A stretch of DNA of 64,000 bases from Siphonodentalium dalli (Eukaryota; Mollusca; Scaphopoda; Gadilida; Siphonodentaliidae). Shown here piece after piece: positions 35,501 through 50,500 of the stretch. Both the position numbers and the translations under genes were made by a program. Within the stretch, counting starts at the first letter, position 1; each line of letters opens with the position of its first letter. Below the pieces are notes generated by a model. It worked only from the letters and a program-made list of their open reading frames with translations. It ran no database searches and was not told the origin of the DNA. The stretch lies in contig CP136069.1 in NCBI GenBank assembly GCA_032622095.1, positions 127,119,450-127,183,449 on the forward strand, read 5' to 3'.

Positions 35501-38500
35501 GAACATAGTGTGTGCTCAATTTAATGCAACTAATTGACTTGGGATTCTGGAGTAGACTTTTGGTGAACAATACGTTGACGTCAACTCAGCAATAAATCGT
35601 TTCAACACTAGGACCTGGCCATTTTTCGAACTTGATCAATTGCAAGACATCAGTTGATATTTGTTGAAGTTATTGTGCTATCCTGATCAATATTCACAAA
35701 AATTAACAAATTAAGGGCCGTAACTCCACCCAAAGTAGGCACATATCATATACTGAATATCAACAAAATGATATTTGTGAAAAATATTGCGCTATCGTTA
35801 TCTGTATATGTCTGCCCGCGAACCAATATCGCCAAACTTATAGGTCAAATTTTTTTTAAATCTCAACAAAAAATCTAGAATGGTAAGTCTTTGAAATGGC
35901 CATTATCAAAGCAAAAGAAATTTGTTCCATAAATCCCTTACTTTTGATATAAAATGTTGGTAACTTCTAAGAATGTTGGGTCAGGTCTGACTCCACTCTA
36001 AAGCACATACCTCTAAAGACAAGAGAAATTTGTCCCAGTGTACCTGCACTGTTGTATTGAAGTACTGTGTTGTTTGACAGTGATGCTAACGAGACCAGCT
36101 TGTACAGCACCCGGCCATCAAACAAATTAACCAGCCTCAGCTTAATGTCATCTGAATAATAGAATATAGCTTTGTTAACCCTTTACCCAACAAACCGGCC
36201 AAAACCGGCCAAATAAAGCTTCAACAGCCTAAAATATCTTCGGTCTGTCTCAATAGAACCATACAAATATGGATATCATTGGAACCGGCTCCTTGACCAC
36301 ATTGTGATAGTTACAATTAGCCCTGTGCCAATGCATTCTCTTATATATGCGAGTCGACCATAGGTCGCCTCGCATATATAAGAGAATGCATTGGCCTAAA
36401 AAAAATCTTTTTTTAACACTTTTTACCATTTTTTCTTACATTCTTTAACAATTTTATAATTTTTAATGTGTTAAGCCAATGCATTCTCTTATATATGCGA
36501 GGCGACCTATGGTCGACTCGCATATATAAGAGAATGCATTGGCACAGGGCCCTGTTGGGTAAAGGGTTAAATATAGTGTATCTCTTCCTAACAAGTTTTA
36601 TATAGTTTCCAGGGTATAACATAATAAATGGGCAATTTTGTTATCAAAACGCTATCTTGTTAGCACACTCAATCAATCAATTAGCTGCACCATAAATAAA
36701 CCACTTTATTATGCATTTATAGACCAACTTCTGGTTACTTTACCTATTAGTTAATGTTACATTTGTTACTTTTATTTTTTTTTCTTAGAAACCCAAAGTA
36801 CCTGGTTACATTGGGTACAAATTAGAAAACATATTCCCTGAACTAATTTACAGCCCATGGGTACATAGGGTACAAATGGTTACTGCAATCAAGACAACTA
36901 AATCGGTATAACTAAAGTTATCATCACATTAAAATAATCAGCTAATTCTAAGTTGAATATGGGCATAATTCCATCAAAAATGATTGGACCAGAACCACAT
37001 TCAAAATTTACCTGCACTTCCATGTGAGTAATCCACATATAACAGATTTGAAAACAATTTGATGACTATGACATAAGTTATCATCTGTAGATCAAAATAA
37101 TCTGCAAATTCAAAGTAAACAAGAGGTGGCATCAGAGATGCTGTGTCTCGTTTTCGGTGGCTTACCGCCGGTGGCTACCGCCAATTGGTGTGCATCAGTA
37201 TCGGTAGACTAATTAATAGGTAAAATCGAAAAATGACTAATTAAGGGCCATAACTCTATCAAATTTTATCAGGGCAAGGCTGGTTTTCGAACTCGTCCGA
37301 AATATTCTTGGCAAGTACGTCTATTCCAAATTTTAAACAAATCGGAGGACGTTTGTTGAAGTTATCGCGCTAACGAGCTAAATATTCACGAAAAATGACT
37401 AATTAAGGGCCATAACTCTATCAAATTTTATTGGGCCAGGCTAGTTTTCGAACTCGACCGAGATATTCTTGGGAGACACCTATATACCAAATTTCAATCA
37501 AATCGGATAACGTTTGTTGAAGTTATCGCGCTAAGGAGCTGAAAATTCGTGAAAAATGACTAATTAAGGGCCATAACTCTATCAAATTTTATCGGACCAG
37601 GCCGGTTTTCGAACTCGTCCGAGATATTCCTGGGAGACACCTATATACCAAATTTCAATCAAATTGGATAATGTTTGTTGAAGTTATCGCGCTAACGAGC
37701 TGAAAATTCGTGAAAAAATGACTAATTAAGGGCCATAGCTCTATCAAATTTTATCGGACCAGGCCGGTTTTCGAACTCGTCCGAGATATTCTTGGGAGAC
37801 ACCTATATACCAAATTTCAATCAAATCGGATAACGTTTGTTGAAGTTATCGCGCTAACGAGCTGAAAATTCGTGAAAAATGACTAATTAAAAGGGCATAA
37901 CTCTATCAAATTTTATCGGACCAGGCCGGTTTTCGAACTCGTCCGAGATATTTTTGGGAGACACCTATATCCCAAATTTCAATCGAATCAGATAACGTTT
38001 GTTGAAGTTGTTGCGCTAACGAGCCTAAAATCAGTGAAAAATGACAAAGGGCCATAACTTTGTAATAAATGTGCGGACGAACCCGATTTTTTGTCTGCAG
38101 CTTACGTGCATGGATATGTACTCACACACCAAAATTTTGTTGGAGTTATAAGCAAAACAGGCCGCCCGCCCGCCCGTCCGCCGCCCGCCCGCCGTCCCTC
38201 ATCAAACGATAAGTCGATTTTTGGAAAAAAACTCGACTAAAAATAGGGCGACTTTCTCAGAAATGGCCGGACCAAACCCAAATTAGAACTTGACCAGGAC
38301 TTTCTCATATATAGACCAACATAATATATCATAAAAGTCTACCAAATTGATTCAGGTTATCATCCAGGCAACAAACATTTCGTATGGATGCCCAGATGGA
38401 TCCCGACAACATCTATTTCCATAAATGTTATAGTTAGGTCAAATGAAGTCCCATACCTTCGTCAGCAACGACGGCTAAAGCTGCTGTGATTTCTACAAGA

Positions 38501-41500
38501 ACATCAATTCCCGCATCAAAATCTAATAACACTGATGACAATGCCTCGACACAACCATTGTTTATCAATACCTGAAAAAGATATTTAAAGATAAAGATTG
38601 TAATTTTATCACTCAATATTAAGACTCTATGTTTGAAATTTGTGTATCCCGGAGAACAAATTTAAAACTGGCAGATATTTTCTAACATAGATGCCAACTA
38701 CCATCATGATTTTACAATATTATAGTTCAGGTTAAATTTCGAACATATGACATTTCATGTGACTACTAAGGCCTGTTATATTATCGAATCAAATGCAATG
38801 TAGGCTACCCTAATGTATTTGAATCGATGATGGTAGGCCGCCTGAATCAATTATATTCAACTTATCATGCCAGCACTGAAGATTCAACAGACTTTGTCGA
38901 GTCCTCGATAAACTTTGAATTAAATTTGTGTTGGTTTCAGATGATCGAACTCGCACAGAATACAATGTACGCACACAAGTGTCACAATTGGCTTTCTGTA
39001 CCTTGGTTTGGAAGTCCCAGTCATAAAGGGGAAATAAGCCGATGACGCAAACATTCTAATTTGATTGTCTTTGATTCTATAATGGCGCAATGTCTGCATA
39101 AGGCCTCTCATTGAGTATACACTACCCTAATATCAATTCAAAATTAATCAGATAGGCCTAATGAGATAAGCCTACTGTAGAACATGAACTTTAGCATCAT
39201 TACAAAGTAAAGTTGAGCTAAAAAAGGATTGAACACTCCGTTGAATGACCTCATAATAGTGAACATCCATACCAAATTTCATTAAAATCCAACAACTGGG
39301 TTTGAGATATCTGCCCGGACGGACGTACAGAAAAACGGAGGGATAGATGTCCAGGTGGACAGACGGACGGACGGAATGACGGACAGACGGAAGAGGTCAA
39401 TCCAATATACCCCCATTTCTCTTCGAGAGTAGGGCTATAATTAAGTAACGAGACTGAGAAAAGATATGATAAAGCATTAAATTTGTATAAATAAATCTGA
39501 CACAAACAACAGTTAAATTTATCAGAAGTGCGTAACAGATTCCTGTTTTTTAAATCGCATGTGACGCTCAAGTCATGACCTCATAGAACTCTCAAATCAA
39601 TGCAACTTCATATTTGTATTTGATGTGATGAAAGTCAATCCCGCTTAATTGCATATGCTCACTGCAGAACACTTTTATTCCATTAACTGAGTATTCAAAT
39701 GTCTGGGAATGGCTAATCGGATGCTTTTTGACAAATTTTAGTGAAATATTTAGGTATAAAATTATTGCCAACTTCAATATAAATTGTAAAGATTACCTGT
39801 CATATTTACGCAATTTCCAACTCCATAATGATAGAATATAACTTAGTATAGCTTCAATAAAACATTTTATTACAAACCGGTTTGTTTATTTGTCATATTG
39901 TGTTTGAAATTTGATCAAGCGCCAAACAATTGGTTTACGTTGAATATGATAAATAGTTCAAAAAGGAGAACTCTATTTCCTGTTAATGGAATTCTGGGAA
40001 CCAGAGGGGAATTCCCACATGTTAAAAATAGACAATTTTTATTTTTTAGAACAGACTTCTAAAGTAATATTTATTTACCCTCGTATGAGATCCAACAGCC
40101 AGATTCCTGATGGTGCCGATAGCGTGCTTCTGAGCTTCTGGCAGACTCAAGTCCGCCGCAAGACAACATAGATCACTGATGATGTCTTCTCTGATTATAG
40201 CAGCCTGAAAATAATGACAAATTGTTACCATTTCATGCATGCTTCAACTGAAGCTACTATTCTTTGATTTTGACAATACCATAATACACCGATAATTAGT
40301 ATGAAGTATGTGTTATACTGTATTCCCATAAATATGAGAAAGGCGATGTTGTACGACCCATAAAACTTACCAGGCCTCAAAATATGATGCTGGACATTTA
40401 CATAATTAGGTCCCCAGGGGGTGAATTTAATGATGCTACCCGCATCTCTAGGGACCGCATTCTACTGAGGTCTCAACTTCTCTGGAAAGTATCTCTATTA
40501 TCAAAATAAAAAAAAAGGTTAAGTTTCTTTAGAAACGTTTCTTTTTCTTTTTTAGTTTAGTTTCTCTGAATCCCCAAATTGGCAGATGACACAATGCATA
40601 GTCAAGGTGCCCAATAGGTGCACATCATCATCTTCACCAACAGGGACCTTAAATCTTGGTCTAGGTCTCCCAAAGCAGATGAGGTCATGCAGAATGAGGT
40701 CCCCAGAGTATGAATTTAGTGATGCTAGCCCACTGTGTGGGGTAGCGTCACTAAATTCACCTGCTGGGGACCTAATTATGAAAATAAACAGAACCATATT
40801 TTGAGGCCTGATACATACACACTGATATCATTGTTCCCATTGGGGTAATATGATCATACGCTAGTGTAATTAACAAACCAAAGCAAAACCGGCTTTGGTT
40901 CGTTATCAGCATAAATCTACCCAGCAAGCCTCAGGCTACAGAATATAAGCATTTGTATTCTTGACAAGGAGAGGGAGATCTATATTTCAGCAATTATGCT
41001 ACCTGTTTCAAATTTGCCACTTCTTGACAGGAGCCATTAAACAGGAAGTAGTTTAACATAATATGACGTTGCCAAAAGTTGCTCACAAAGCTCGTCCTTA
41101 GTATGTGTTCCCAAGGGAATGTCAACGAAGTTTTGTGGTAAAATTCTAGAATGTTCCACAAATATTGAATGTATCACAAACAATTGTGTCACCTTCTCAA
41201 ACTTACAGAACCCTCAAACGTCTAAGCACAGGTGGATTGATTAAAGATACCCTGTCCATTTTGACACCAAATTAGTTAAAATTAGTCAAAAGTTATTTTT
41301 CCGCTTACTAAACAATAGAAAAATTAATTATATGTGCCATCGCCATCATTCATATTGCATAATGATTGTAAAAATACACAAAATAGTCCATCCACTTACA
41401 ATGTAAATGAGTACAAAAGTCCATAATTGAGAATACCTTTATTATATACCATATTGGGGCGACGGATGCTCTTTATGAGAGACGGTCATAGGAATTTTTG

Positions 41501-44500
41501 CTAGGCTGACAAAAAACGTGTGTTTAAACTTCCTCTTTTCAAAGACGATAGCTGGCCATCAAAACCTTCTATTAATGGGATAATGTGACCGATATAAATA
41601 TTTTCTGATATAGAAGACATATATATGATGGTATTTTGGTGTCAAAACAAACGGAGAATCTTTAATATCATACAATACATGCTGACGAAAGAGACACGAA
41701 ATGGCTACCTACAGTAACAATGCTAGTTATAAGTTGAGATATAACAGAAATAAGTCATACAAAACTAAAATGTTTAGAGAAAAGACCACGAAATGTAGTC
41801 GCCATTTAATAGTGATGTCTTATTTGATGCTACAGTTGGAAGAGACAAGTTTTCCCACAAAAACAGGACTATTATTTTGGGTTTCTGAAACCAAATACTC
41901 TATATAGGTCACTATAATTTCGATGAAATCATATGCAGTTGAATTACAAAAGAAATTAATGCATGGTACAGTCAAGTCGAATTCAACCACAGAATCTGAT
42001 TGTAGGACTCACTCTTTGCGTCGTCAGTTTCTTTGTGGTCAAATTATTCTATAGACACCAATGCGACATGCATTAATTGCGGAAATGTTTGTCAGTCTTA
42101 ATCGCCATGTGGAATTTATATTGGAATATTACTGGGAACTACCTTCCAGATGGAAATTTTATTCACTACTTGCTTCTCGTAATCCCAATATACTGAAGGG
42201 TGTTGGCATCCTATTTAAAATAGGGCTTAATAAGATTGAATGAGAGATGATAACATATGTGATGAAGCGACAACAATAATGACGATGATGACAATAATGA
42301 AGATGACGATGATGTTGGTTGTTGTTGTTGATGACTATGTTGACGATGACGACTACTATGATAATGATGATGTGGCTGATGATGAGAGATATGACGATGA
42401 CGATAATTATGATGATGGCAATGATGATGAAGGTGATCCTCATGTTGACAATATTAATTTTTACGATGATGATGATGATGACGATAACAATCATGATGAT
42501 GTGATGATAATGATGACGGCGATGACGATGATAAATACGATGATGATAAATACATTGATGATGTTGAGGACGAGAATGATGACGTAGGTAATAATAACTA
42601 TTTTGTAAATAGTGTACATATGTTCGTAAACTCATATTTCATGTTAATTCATTAAAGTTAAATCATTAAAGCATTCTACGGTTGCAAAGATATTATTCTT
42701 TCAGATGCTGCAAAAGTTGAGTAGAAAAATTGGAAAAACCAATTAAAATTTTTCTGGCTTAAGTTCCAACTATTCATGATTTATTGACAACCACAACAAC
42801 GTTCTATACGTACCTCATTCGTTTTGTGCATCGATAGATTCCGAACACATGAGGCTGCAGCAACCCTGACCTCCCGAGATGAAGTTTGAAGGATTTTATG
42901 AAGAAGTGGCAATGCACCGATTTGTACAATGAAGAACTGACCATCCTCTGTGGAGAAAAACATGTAGTCTATTAAAAAGGCTAACTTAATAATGGTAATG
43001 TCAAAACTAGCTATCGATATCAGATAATATTTTCATATCCCGTGTATTTCAAACTAAATTATGTTCGCTGATTGGTTACTTGCCATTTTATTATATGTTT
43101 CATAACCCAATAAAACACATTCGTACCCGAAAAACTTAACATAAAGTGAACCGGTATCATGTGACTAAGAAGAAGAAATGGATTGATGCTTCACAGTTAA
43201 AATCAAATTAACCCTATACTAAATGGATTCTCCTACCAGTTATATACATATACTATTATTAATTTGCAGGGATGTTCAGGTAATAAAAGCAGTCAACAGA
43301 CAGCGAAAATGCAATATAAGTGAGGAAGGATTTATATTCTTTGGCGGGAAATGTTCAATGGTCAATGAGAATTTAGTATAAAAAGGGTTAATACTGGGCT
43401 AACTTCTAGTGCTCTGTTCAGTTTATCTCCATGCTCGGGACACGTTTCAGAAAAAGAAATAGTTATATATTCAAGCTAATTTCATGAGAATGTATCCAAC
43501 AAGATTTGCATAAGAGATGTGGGGTCAAAATGTGGTAGCTATACCAAACATGGGCTTGGCTTGGAAATGCATCAATTGTAACTTGGTATCATACACAACA
43601 CTGTTGAGGCAGTCATGACAAATATTCCACCATGAACCTATCTCGCCAAATTTTTGTGATATCGCGATAAAAAAATTAACAAATTAAGGGCCGTAAATCT
43701 GCCCAAAATACGTGGAGCTGGCTGGATTTCAAACTCAATCAAGAGTCATTATTGAGCATTGTCTCATATACCGAATATCTACAAAATCAGTTAAAAAAAT
43801 TTCAAGTTATCAAGCTATCATGATCAAAATTCACAAAAATGTACTAACTGAGGGCTGTAACTATAGGTCATTTTTTTTTTTTTAAATACTGGACTAAAAA
43901 GCCAGAAAAATATATTAAGAAATGAATTTAGTGGAGCTTATTGAGAAATCTTGTGCTGTGGAGCGCTGTTGGGTACATTTAGTGTGAATAACTTTTCAGT
44001 TCACACAATGTGCCCAAGGGCCAAAAGCATTACTTTCTTCAATAGAACACATCAACTCTCTATTCATTTTTTAAATAATCTGTGATAATCAGTGTTTATT
44101 CTGTCAGTATCCATAGTTACAAATGCAAAAATAAATTTCTAATTTGTTAGGGTCTATTTTCTCAACCAAGTTATTGTTGATCTAAATTCATGATGGTACA
44201 TTTCCAAAATAGTTGTATTATTCTACACCATGCAGATAGACCAGAAGAATAAAATAATTCAATTCAGTGAAATCAGTGACACTGTAGTCCATCACTTTAA
44301 GTGTTATGTAACTTTATGGGGTGATATGCATTTGATCTCAGCTACCAGTGGATTTATAAACACTTTTGTCACCTTTAACAAGTACCAGAGGATACACCCA
44401 TAGAAGTGGGACCACCCAACATAGGGACAACCCGACCCGGGCGTATTTTAGGTCAAATTGTCCAGATTTTCGGATTCGTATTCAGATTGTTTCGAATAGA

Positions 44501-47500
44501 AAATTTCAGATTTTTAAATGTAAAAGATAGCTGGAAACCACAGGTTTGAGGTGCCTTTTGATATCCCCGAATCACTCAAGACAAAGGATTGTTCAACATT
44601 ATTAAAAAAATTAATTCATTTTATAATCAGTGATTCCTAGGGACTATGCCTAATAGAGCATGAAATGTATATAGAATAATCAAGTTATAAATATGGGAAA
44701 ATAGAGTCCTGCAGAGAGGAGCATTCAAGAAAATTATATGACGATAAGTTATATTTTATTATTTGTTTGGGTTGAGTTGTCCTGGGTCGGGTTGTTCCAG
44801 GTCGATTGGGTCGGATTGTCCCTGGGTGGGCTGGTCCAGTTCCCCACACCCATCACTCAACTTCCTACCTGGAGATATATATGTAAAAACTTCAGTACTG
44901 TGTAGGCATAGGGACATCTAATATCTAATGAAACATGGAATTATCGAATAATTATATACTCACCATCTGAGGCAAGGTTCCGTAATGCTAAACAGCTTTG
45001 GCACTTCACCTGCAGACAGAAATTATCAATCATTAAGGATCTCTTCATCTGAGAGAATTTGGTTGAACAAGAGCTGGGCTCTCACTGGTGCACACCCCAT
45101 GTGGCATACCCATGGCTGAGATACTCAGGCAGACAACAAAAAACAATGTTTCCAGATAAACAAAATGGAATGACTCAAGTACCAAAAACCCGAAAACAAG
45201 AGGATTGGACACTCCTCTGAATGTCCTCATAGTGGTGAACATCCATACCATTAAGTTCATTGAGATCACGACAACCTGTGGTTCAGGTATCTGCTCAGAT
45301 GGACAAAAAAATTAACATTTTCATATAAACAAAGATAAATAACTTTATAACGGAAAACCTGAACAAAACGATTGAACACTCCATTGAATGTCCTCAAAGT
45401 ATTGAATATCAATACCTAATTTTATTCAGATCCGAGTCGACAACCAATGATTGTGATATATGTGCTCGGACAGATAAAAACATTTCCAGATAAACAAAGA
45501 TGAATAACTGTAGAGCAGAAAACCCGAAAAAACAATTTAACACTCCATTGAATGTCCTCACAGCAGTGAACATCCATACAAAATTTCACTGAAGTCCGAC
45601 AGCCATTGGTTGAGAAATTCTGTTTGGATGGACGACTAGACAAACAGATGGATGGACAGAGGATGGATGCATGTAATCCAGTATATACCTACCATCTTCT
45701 TCGGTCATGGGGGCATAATAATAAAGCTTCATTCACCTGTGTCTATATTTGTTGAATCATAGAGCTTCTAATTCCCAGGTCTTATCTATTACCAAGAGGG
45801 GCAAAGGGGCAAAATTCTTTCATTGGCAAGAACTACCTCATATATCAGCTAATAATTAAATAGCATTGTTATATGAGAAAAATATATCCATTCTAGTAGT
45901 TTAATATCAGCTTGGTCCTGGAAAGATCTCCAAAATCAAGCATGCATATAGTGTGACTGTCATTTGCAGAATGAGGTCCGCAGTGGTGAAAATGCATAAT
46001 TGAGGTGACTACAGGGACCAGCCGAGAGGGCGACGTGGGCGACTTCTTCGCCCTAGCGCCGTCCGCTTCGCCTTATTTTTGCAGTCGGGCGAAGTTCAAG
46101 TCGCCCTAAAAATTCCAAAGTTGACTGACGAAATTCGGCCAAATGCCCCAAATAATTTATGATAATTTACAACTGTCAACTGTGATTGCACACAATACTC
46201 CACTATCAGGGTGTATCATGGTGTTATAAAACAATTAACACCTGTAATGCTCCAATCTTATAATTACAACATGTTGACAACGGAGTCTGATTATTGGCAG
46301 CTGTGAAAACATCGTCGGGCCTCAAGTGTTAATCTGGTTGTTGTTATTTTTAGATTACCGTGATTACCACACCTTACAATAAAGATTACAACTCACACCT
46401 CTCACAATGTGTCAATTCATCACTCCCTCTATGGAGTTTGGTTAAAGAAATTTTAAAACAAATTCATTTGTGAAGCATATTAAAATTTCAAACGGGTTTA
46501 CTAACAGAGCGCAGTAAAAGTGTTCATGATTTCGTTTCGTTTCTGTTTGATAAATATTGTTGGCATTTTTAACAACCCGAAAAATATGAAATAAAATCCT
46601 GTCATTCTCCCACAATTACGATATAAAATGCTGCTATCCACTCACAATTATGTTTGGGTATTATTAATAGTTATTAGGGTGATGAAGTGAACATAATGAC
46701 TCCATATTTCAACCATTGTTTCATAAGTTTAATTGACATATTTCATCTCTCCTATTTTCGTTCTATAGCGACTCCTGTCGTAGTACTGATCAATTTAAAT
46801 TTTGTAGACTCACTTCGCCCTATAGAACGGGCACTTCGCCTTATTTTTATAGTAGGGCGAAGTCATTTCGCCCTGAAAATCTGGTCTAGGCTGGTCCCTG
46901 GGTGACTAATGGGTGAGCATCCCCAACTTCAACTGGGGAACTTCAATCTGATCCTAGGTCTCCAATAGCAGTTGAGGCCTAAGCAGAACGAGGTTCACAG
47001 AGGGTGAATTTGGTGACACTAGCCCGCTATTCTGGATAGCATCACTAAATTCACCCTCTGGGTAAATCATTCTGCAAATGTCAGACACACTATTTGCAGG
47101 CTTGTCCAAAATACTGTATGGTTACAAACATTCTGCCATTTCAGTATTTATGTCAATACTTCTAACTGAAAAAGTGCCCTTTTCTGGAAGGTGTGCCCCC
47201 TTGCCCTTGGTTCCTTCTGACACCCCCTGATAACTATGTGATAACTGAACAAAAGAATCATTGCAATTTCCAATGGTGATATTACTTCTACTCTACTCAA
47301 AACTACATCTACTTCAATTTAGAACTGAAATATTCATAGATTCACTACTCTTCATTACTTATCTCATATCGACTCTAGAGTAGAATTACACCCTTCTGAA
47401 ACTAGTAACAAAATATCTTTTAAAATGTACTAAAAGTTAGACAGATAAATTTATACAAATATGAGTTTTCAGGGTTCAAATTTCAAAGCGGTCTCAGTTT

Positions 47501-50500
47501 CAGTCAAGTTTTACCCTGATGTGCCCAAATTACACCAATCAAAAGTCCTACATGTGTGTCAAGTCTGGAAATAGACGTCCAATCATGGTCAATGACCGAC
47601 CAAAAATGCACAAATGGAATGTTTGTGTGTGCATGTCATTATAACCAGTGCCAATTTATCTACCATGTACAGGTAAAGAATGCTGATATTTTATGTTGAT
47701 ATAATTTTTGTAAGATACATAAATAAATTTGTTACTTGTAAGAGCACATTTTTAAAACTAATGCTCAATTGAGTTCTTTATTCAAATAAACAAATCGCAC
47801 AAAATGTTATAACTTTGGAATAGTACGCACCACATTGTAGCGTAATTTTTTTGTATTTTTTTTTTATTTCTCAATATTTGATTTTTCGTTGATGTTAACC
47901 AATTACAGGAGTTCATTTTAATTAAAAGTCGGAATTAAATTATTTTTGTTTATTAAATATCTGAAATGTCCATAACTCATAGCTAATACTTCGTGAACAA
48001 AACTATTAGACAGGGACCTAATTACTAATGCTTGTCAAAACCAATTGGTACCTGTCATTTTGTCCAGCACCAAAATTTGAGTTATTTCCAGACTTGGTGG
48101 GCATCATTCTAAAGATGCAAACACTTACAATTGGTATTGTACACCTACCCTGTTCGACTTGGATGATAGGAGTCGCACTAGATTTTTGATGATGTCATAT
48201 TGACCGAGCCCCACCAACATCATTCTGTGTTTCTCGGTAACGGCCAGGTTGCTGATGGCAGCCGTAGCATAGTATTGCACATCATGATCAGTGGAATGAA
48301 GTAATTCGACTAGAACTGGTATGGCACCATTATCTACAAGCTCGTTCCTGCTGGCCACTATAAACAAATCAGGTGAAGGTAATTTTGATATATTTAAGAG
48401 TTTCAGATCATGAGTTATAACAACCTATCTTTTTAATAAATTACAAATTTTCATTCTGTTGTTTTGTTCAACTGAAAAACCTTGTTTAATAGAAGTCATA
48501 TGTGACACATAAACTAAGCTTTACAAACAACAAAAGACACAATTTTGTTGCCAAATTAGGATGTTATTTTATGTCAGAATCTTAAAATGAAAATGTGGGA
48601 AATTAGCCTGGAACATTAATACAGCCTTTATAGATTTTTGAAATAAATGTTTATTGAAATTTCTCTAGAATAGAGACAAATCCCGAGCTATCTCTCAAAT
48701 TTATATTAAACATTTCTTAACTTGATCATCAAAAAGCCGAGCATAAATTTATCTGCGCCAAATTAAACAACTCTTTATAAAACTGTATAACATGACATTC
48801 TTCATTAGAAGCATGAATGTTGTGTCACCCAATGGACATTGGAATAAAAATCTACTTACCACTTCAAAAAAACTACACCACATCAACTGTATAATTCATT
48901 TATGATTTTATTAATGTTGCCAGTGACATTCACTTGGGAGCATGCAAAAGTGATTGCAAGAATATAATATGTCTCAATGTATCGTTACTCTAATGTTTGT
49001 GCTTTATGTTTGTCTGATCTTCTTGTTATAGTTAATTCCTCAATAAAAAAATAATTAAAAAAAGAGCAGAAATTCCGTTTTCATTGAAAATAAACAATTT
49101 AACTTATCAAAATCCATCAAAATATATATTTTATTAAGTATGGATTTATAGATATAAATACATAAATCATGAATTGATTATGATAGTTGTAACAAATAAC
49201 ATCGTTATACAACCCTGCTCTTGCCAAGAGATATGCTGTATATTGTCAAATCTGAGACTGATTTCCAAATTTCGTGAAAAATAATAATATGACAAAATCA
49301 GACACATAATTTGTTTACACACTAACTAACCTAAGTGTGTGAGATTAAGTATGGCTCCCGCAGCATTTCTCTGAACCCGAATGTCGTTAGTAATGACTAG
49401 ACTTAAGAGAGGATTCACTGCCTTCTCACTCAATATTAATTCTTTGAGATGTTCTGAAACAGCAATGTGCAAGGCTTGAAATAGTGTGCCTGTCATTTGC
49501 AGAATGAGGTCCACAGAGGGTGAATTTAGGAATGCTACCCCGCATAGCGGGTTAGCATCACCAAATTCACCCTCTGGCAACATCATTCTGCTGAGTTGCA
49601 AGCAGAATGAGGTCCCCAGAGGGTGAATTTAGTGATGCTAGCCCACTATGTGGGGTAGCATCACTAAATTCACCCTCTGGGGACCTCATTCTGCAAATGA
49701 CAGACACACTATTTCAAGGCTTGTGTTAGTATGTGAAAAGCATATATAATATTTGGATAAGATCATCACTTTTTTTACATTGTTGGTGTAGAAAAGCTCC
49801 CAAATCACCATTAGGGTATATGTTATTTATGTATCATTAAGCTTTAGTATAGAATATACATTTAGGTGATGACTCCTATATCTAGTATCAATGTAATTAC
49901 GTAATTCTCGTCATACAGTGGGCTAGCATCACCAAATTCATCCCTGGGGACCTCATTCTGCATGGCAAAACTCCATGCATGGTCTAAGCAGAATGAGGTC
50001 CCAGAGGGTGAATTTAGTGATGCTAGCCTGCTGGGTGGGGTAGCGTCATTAAATTCACCCTATGGGGACCTCATTCTGTAAATGACCAGCACCATATTTT
50101 AAGGCCTGATCACAAACTGAGCAATGAACAATTTATATTATTATTATTTAGAAACAAACGTTTAATATAATAATTTATGGACTTAACAAGACAAAACCTA
50201 GATAAAAATACTATATTTAAGTTATTGTTCCACAGGGATGGCAGGTAGACAACCCTCTTGGTTATGCTGTCCTGGATAGCTCATTGTGAAATATTGAATT
50301 GTATTCTGTAATTGAGTATAACGTATTGAGCTATGAATAAATAATCATAGTCATAGTCTAGACACATTGACTTTTATTGTCGAACCGCTCGAGTTCAATT
50401 GCTTCTCTCTCAAATGGTGATTGGTCCACCATCAACTGCTTACTAAAACATAGACAATGACAACACTAATGGATGAATTGGCATAAAATTATTCAATATA

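Noticed and set aside
36011-36046. Earlier splice donor GTACAC for exon 36011-36151
   Set aside because: It would remove residues that complete the armadillo helix, and the later GTATGT is a better donor that keeps phase 1.
42240-42587. Asp-rich protein (calcium-binding or acidic shell protein)
   Set aside because: Several frames are open on both strands, the sequence is a decayed GAT repeat inside an intron, and no signal peptide is seen.
45045-45643. Minus-strand frames of 73-74 residues
   Set aside because: They overlap a tandem repeat of about 165 bp and change between units.
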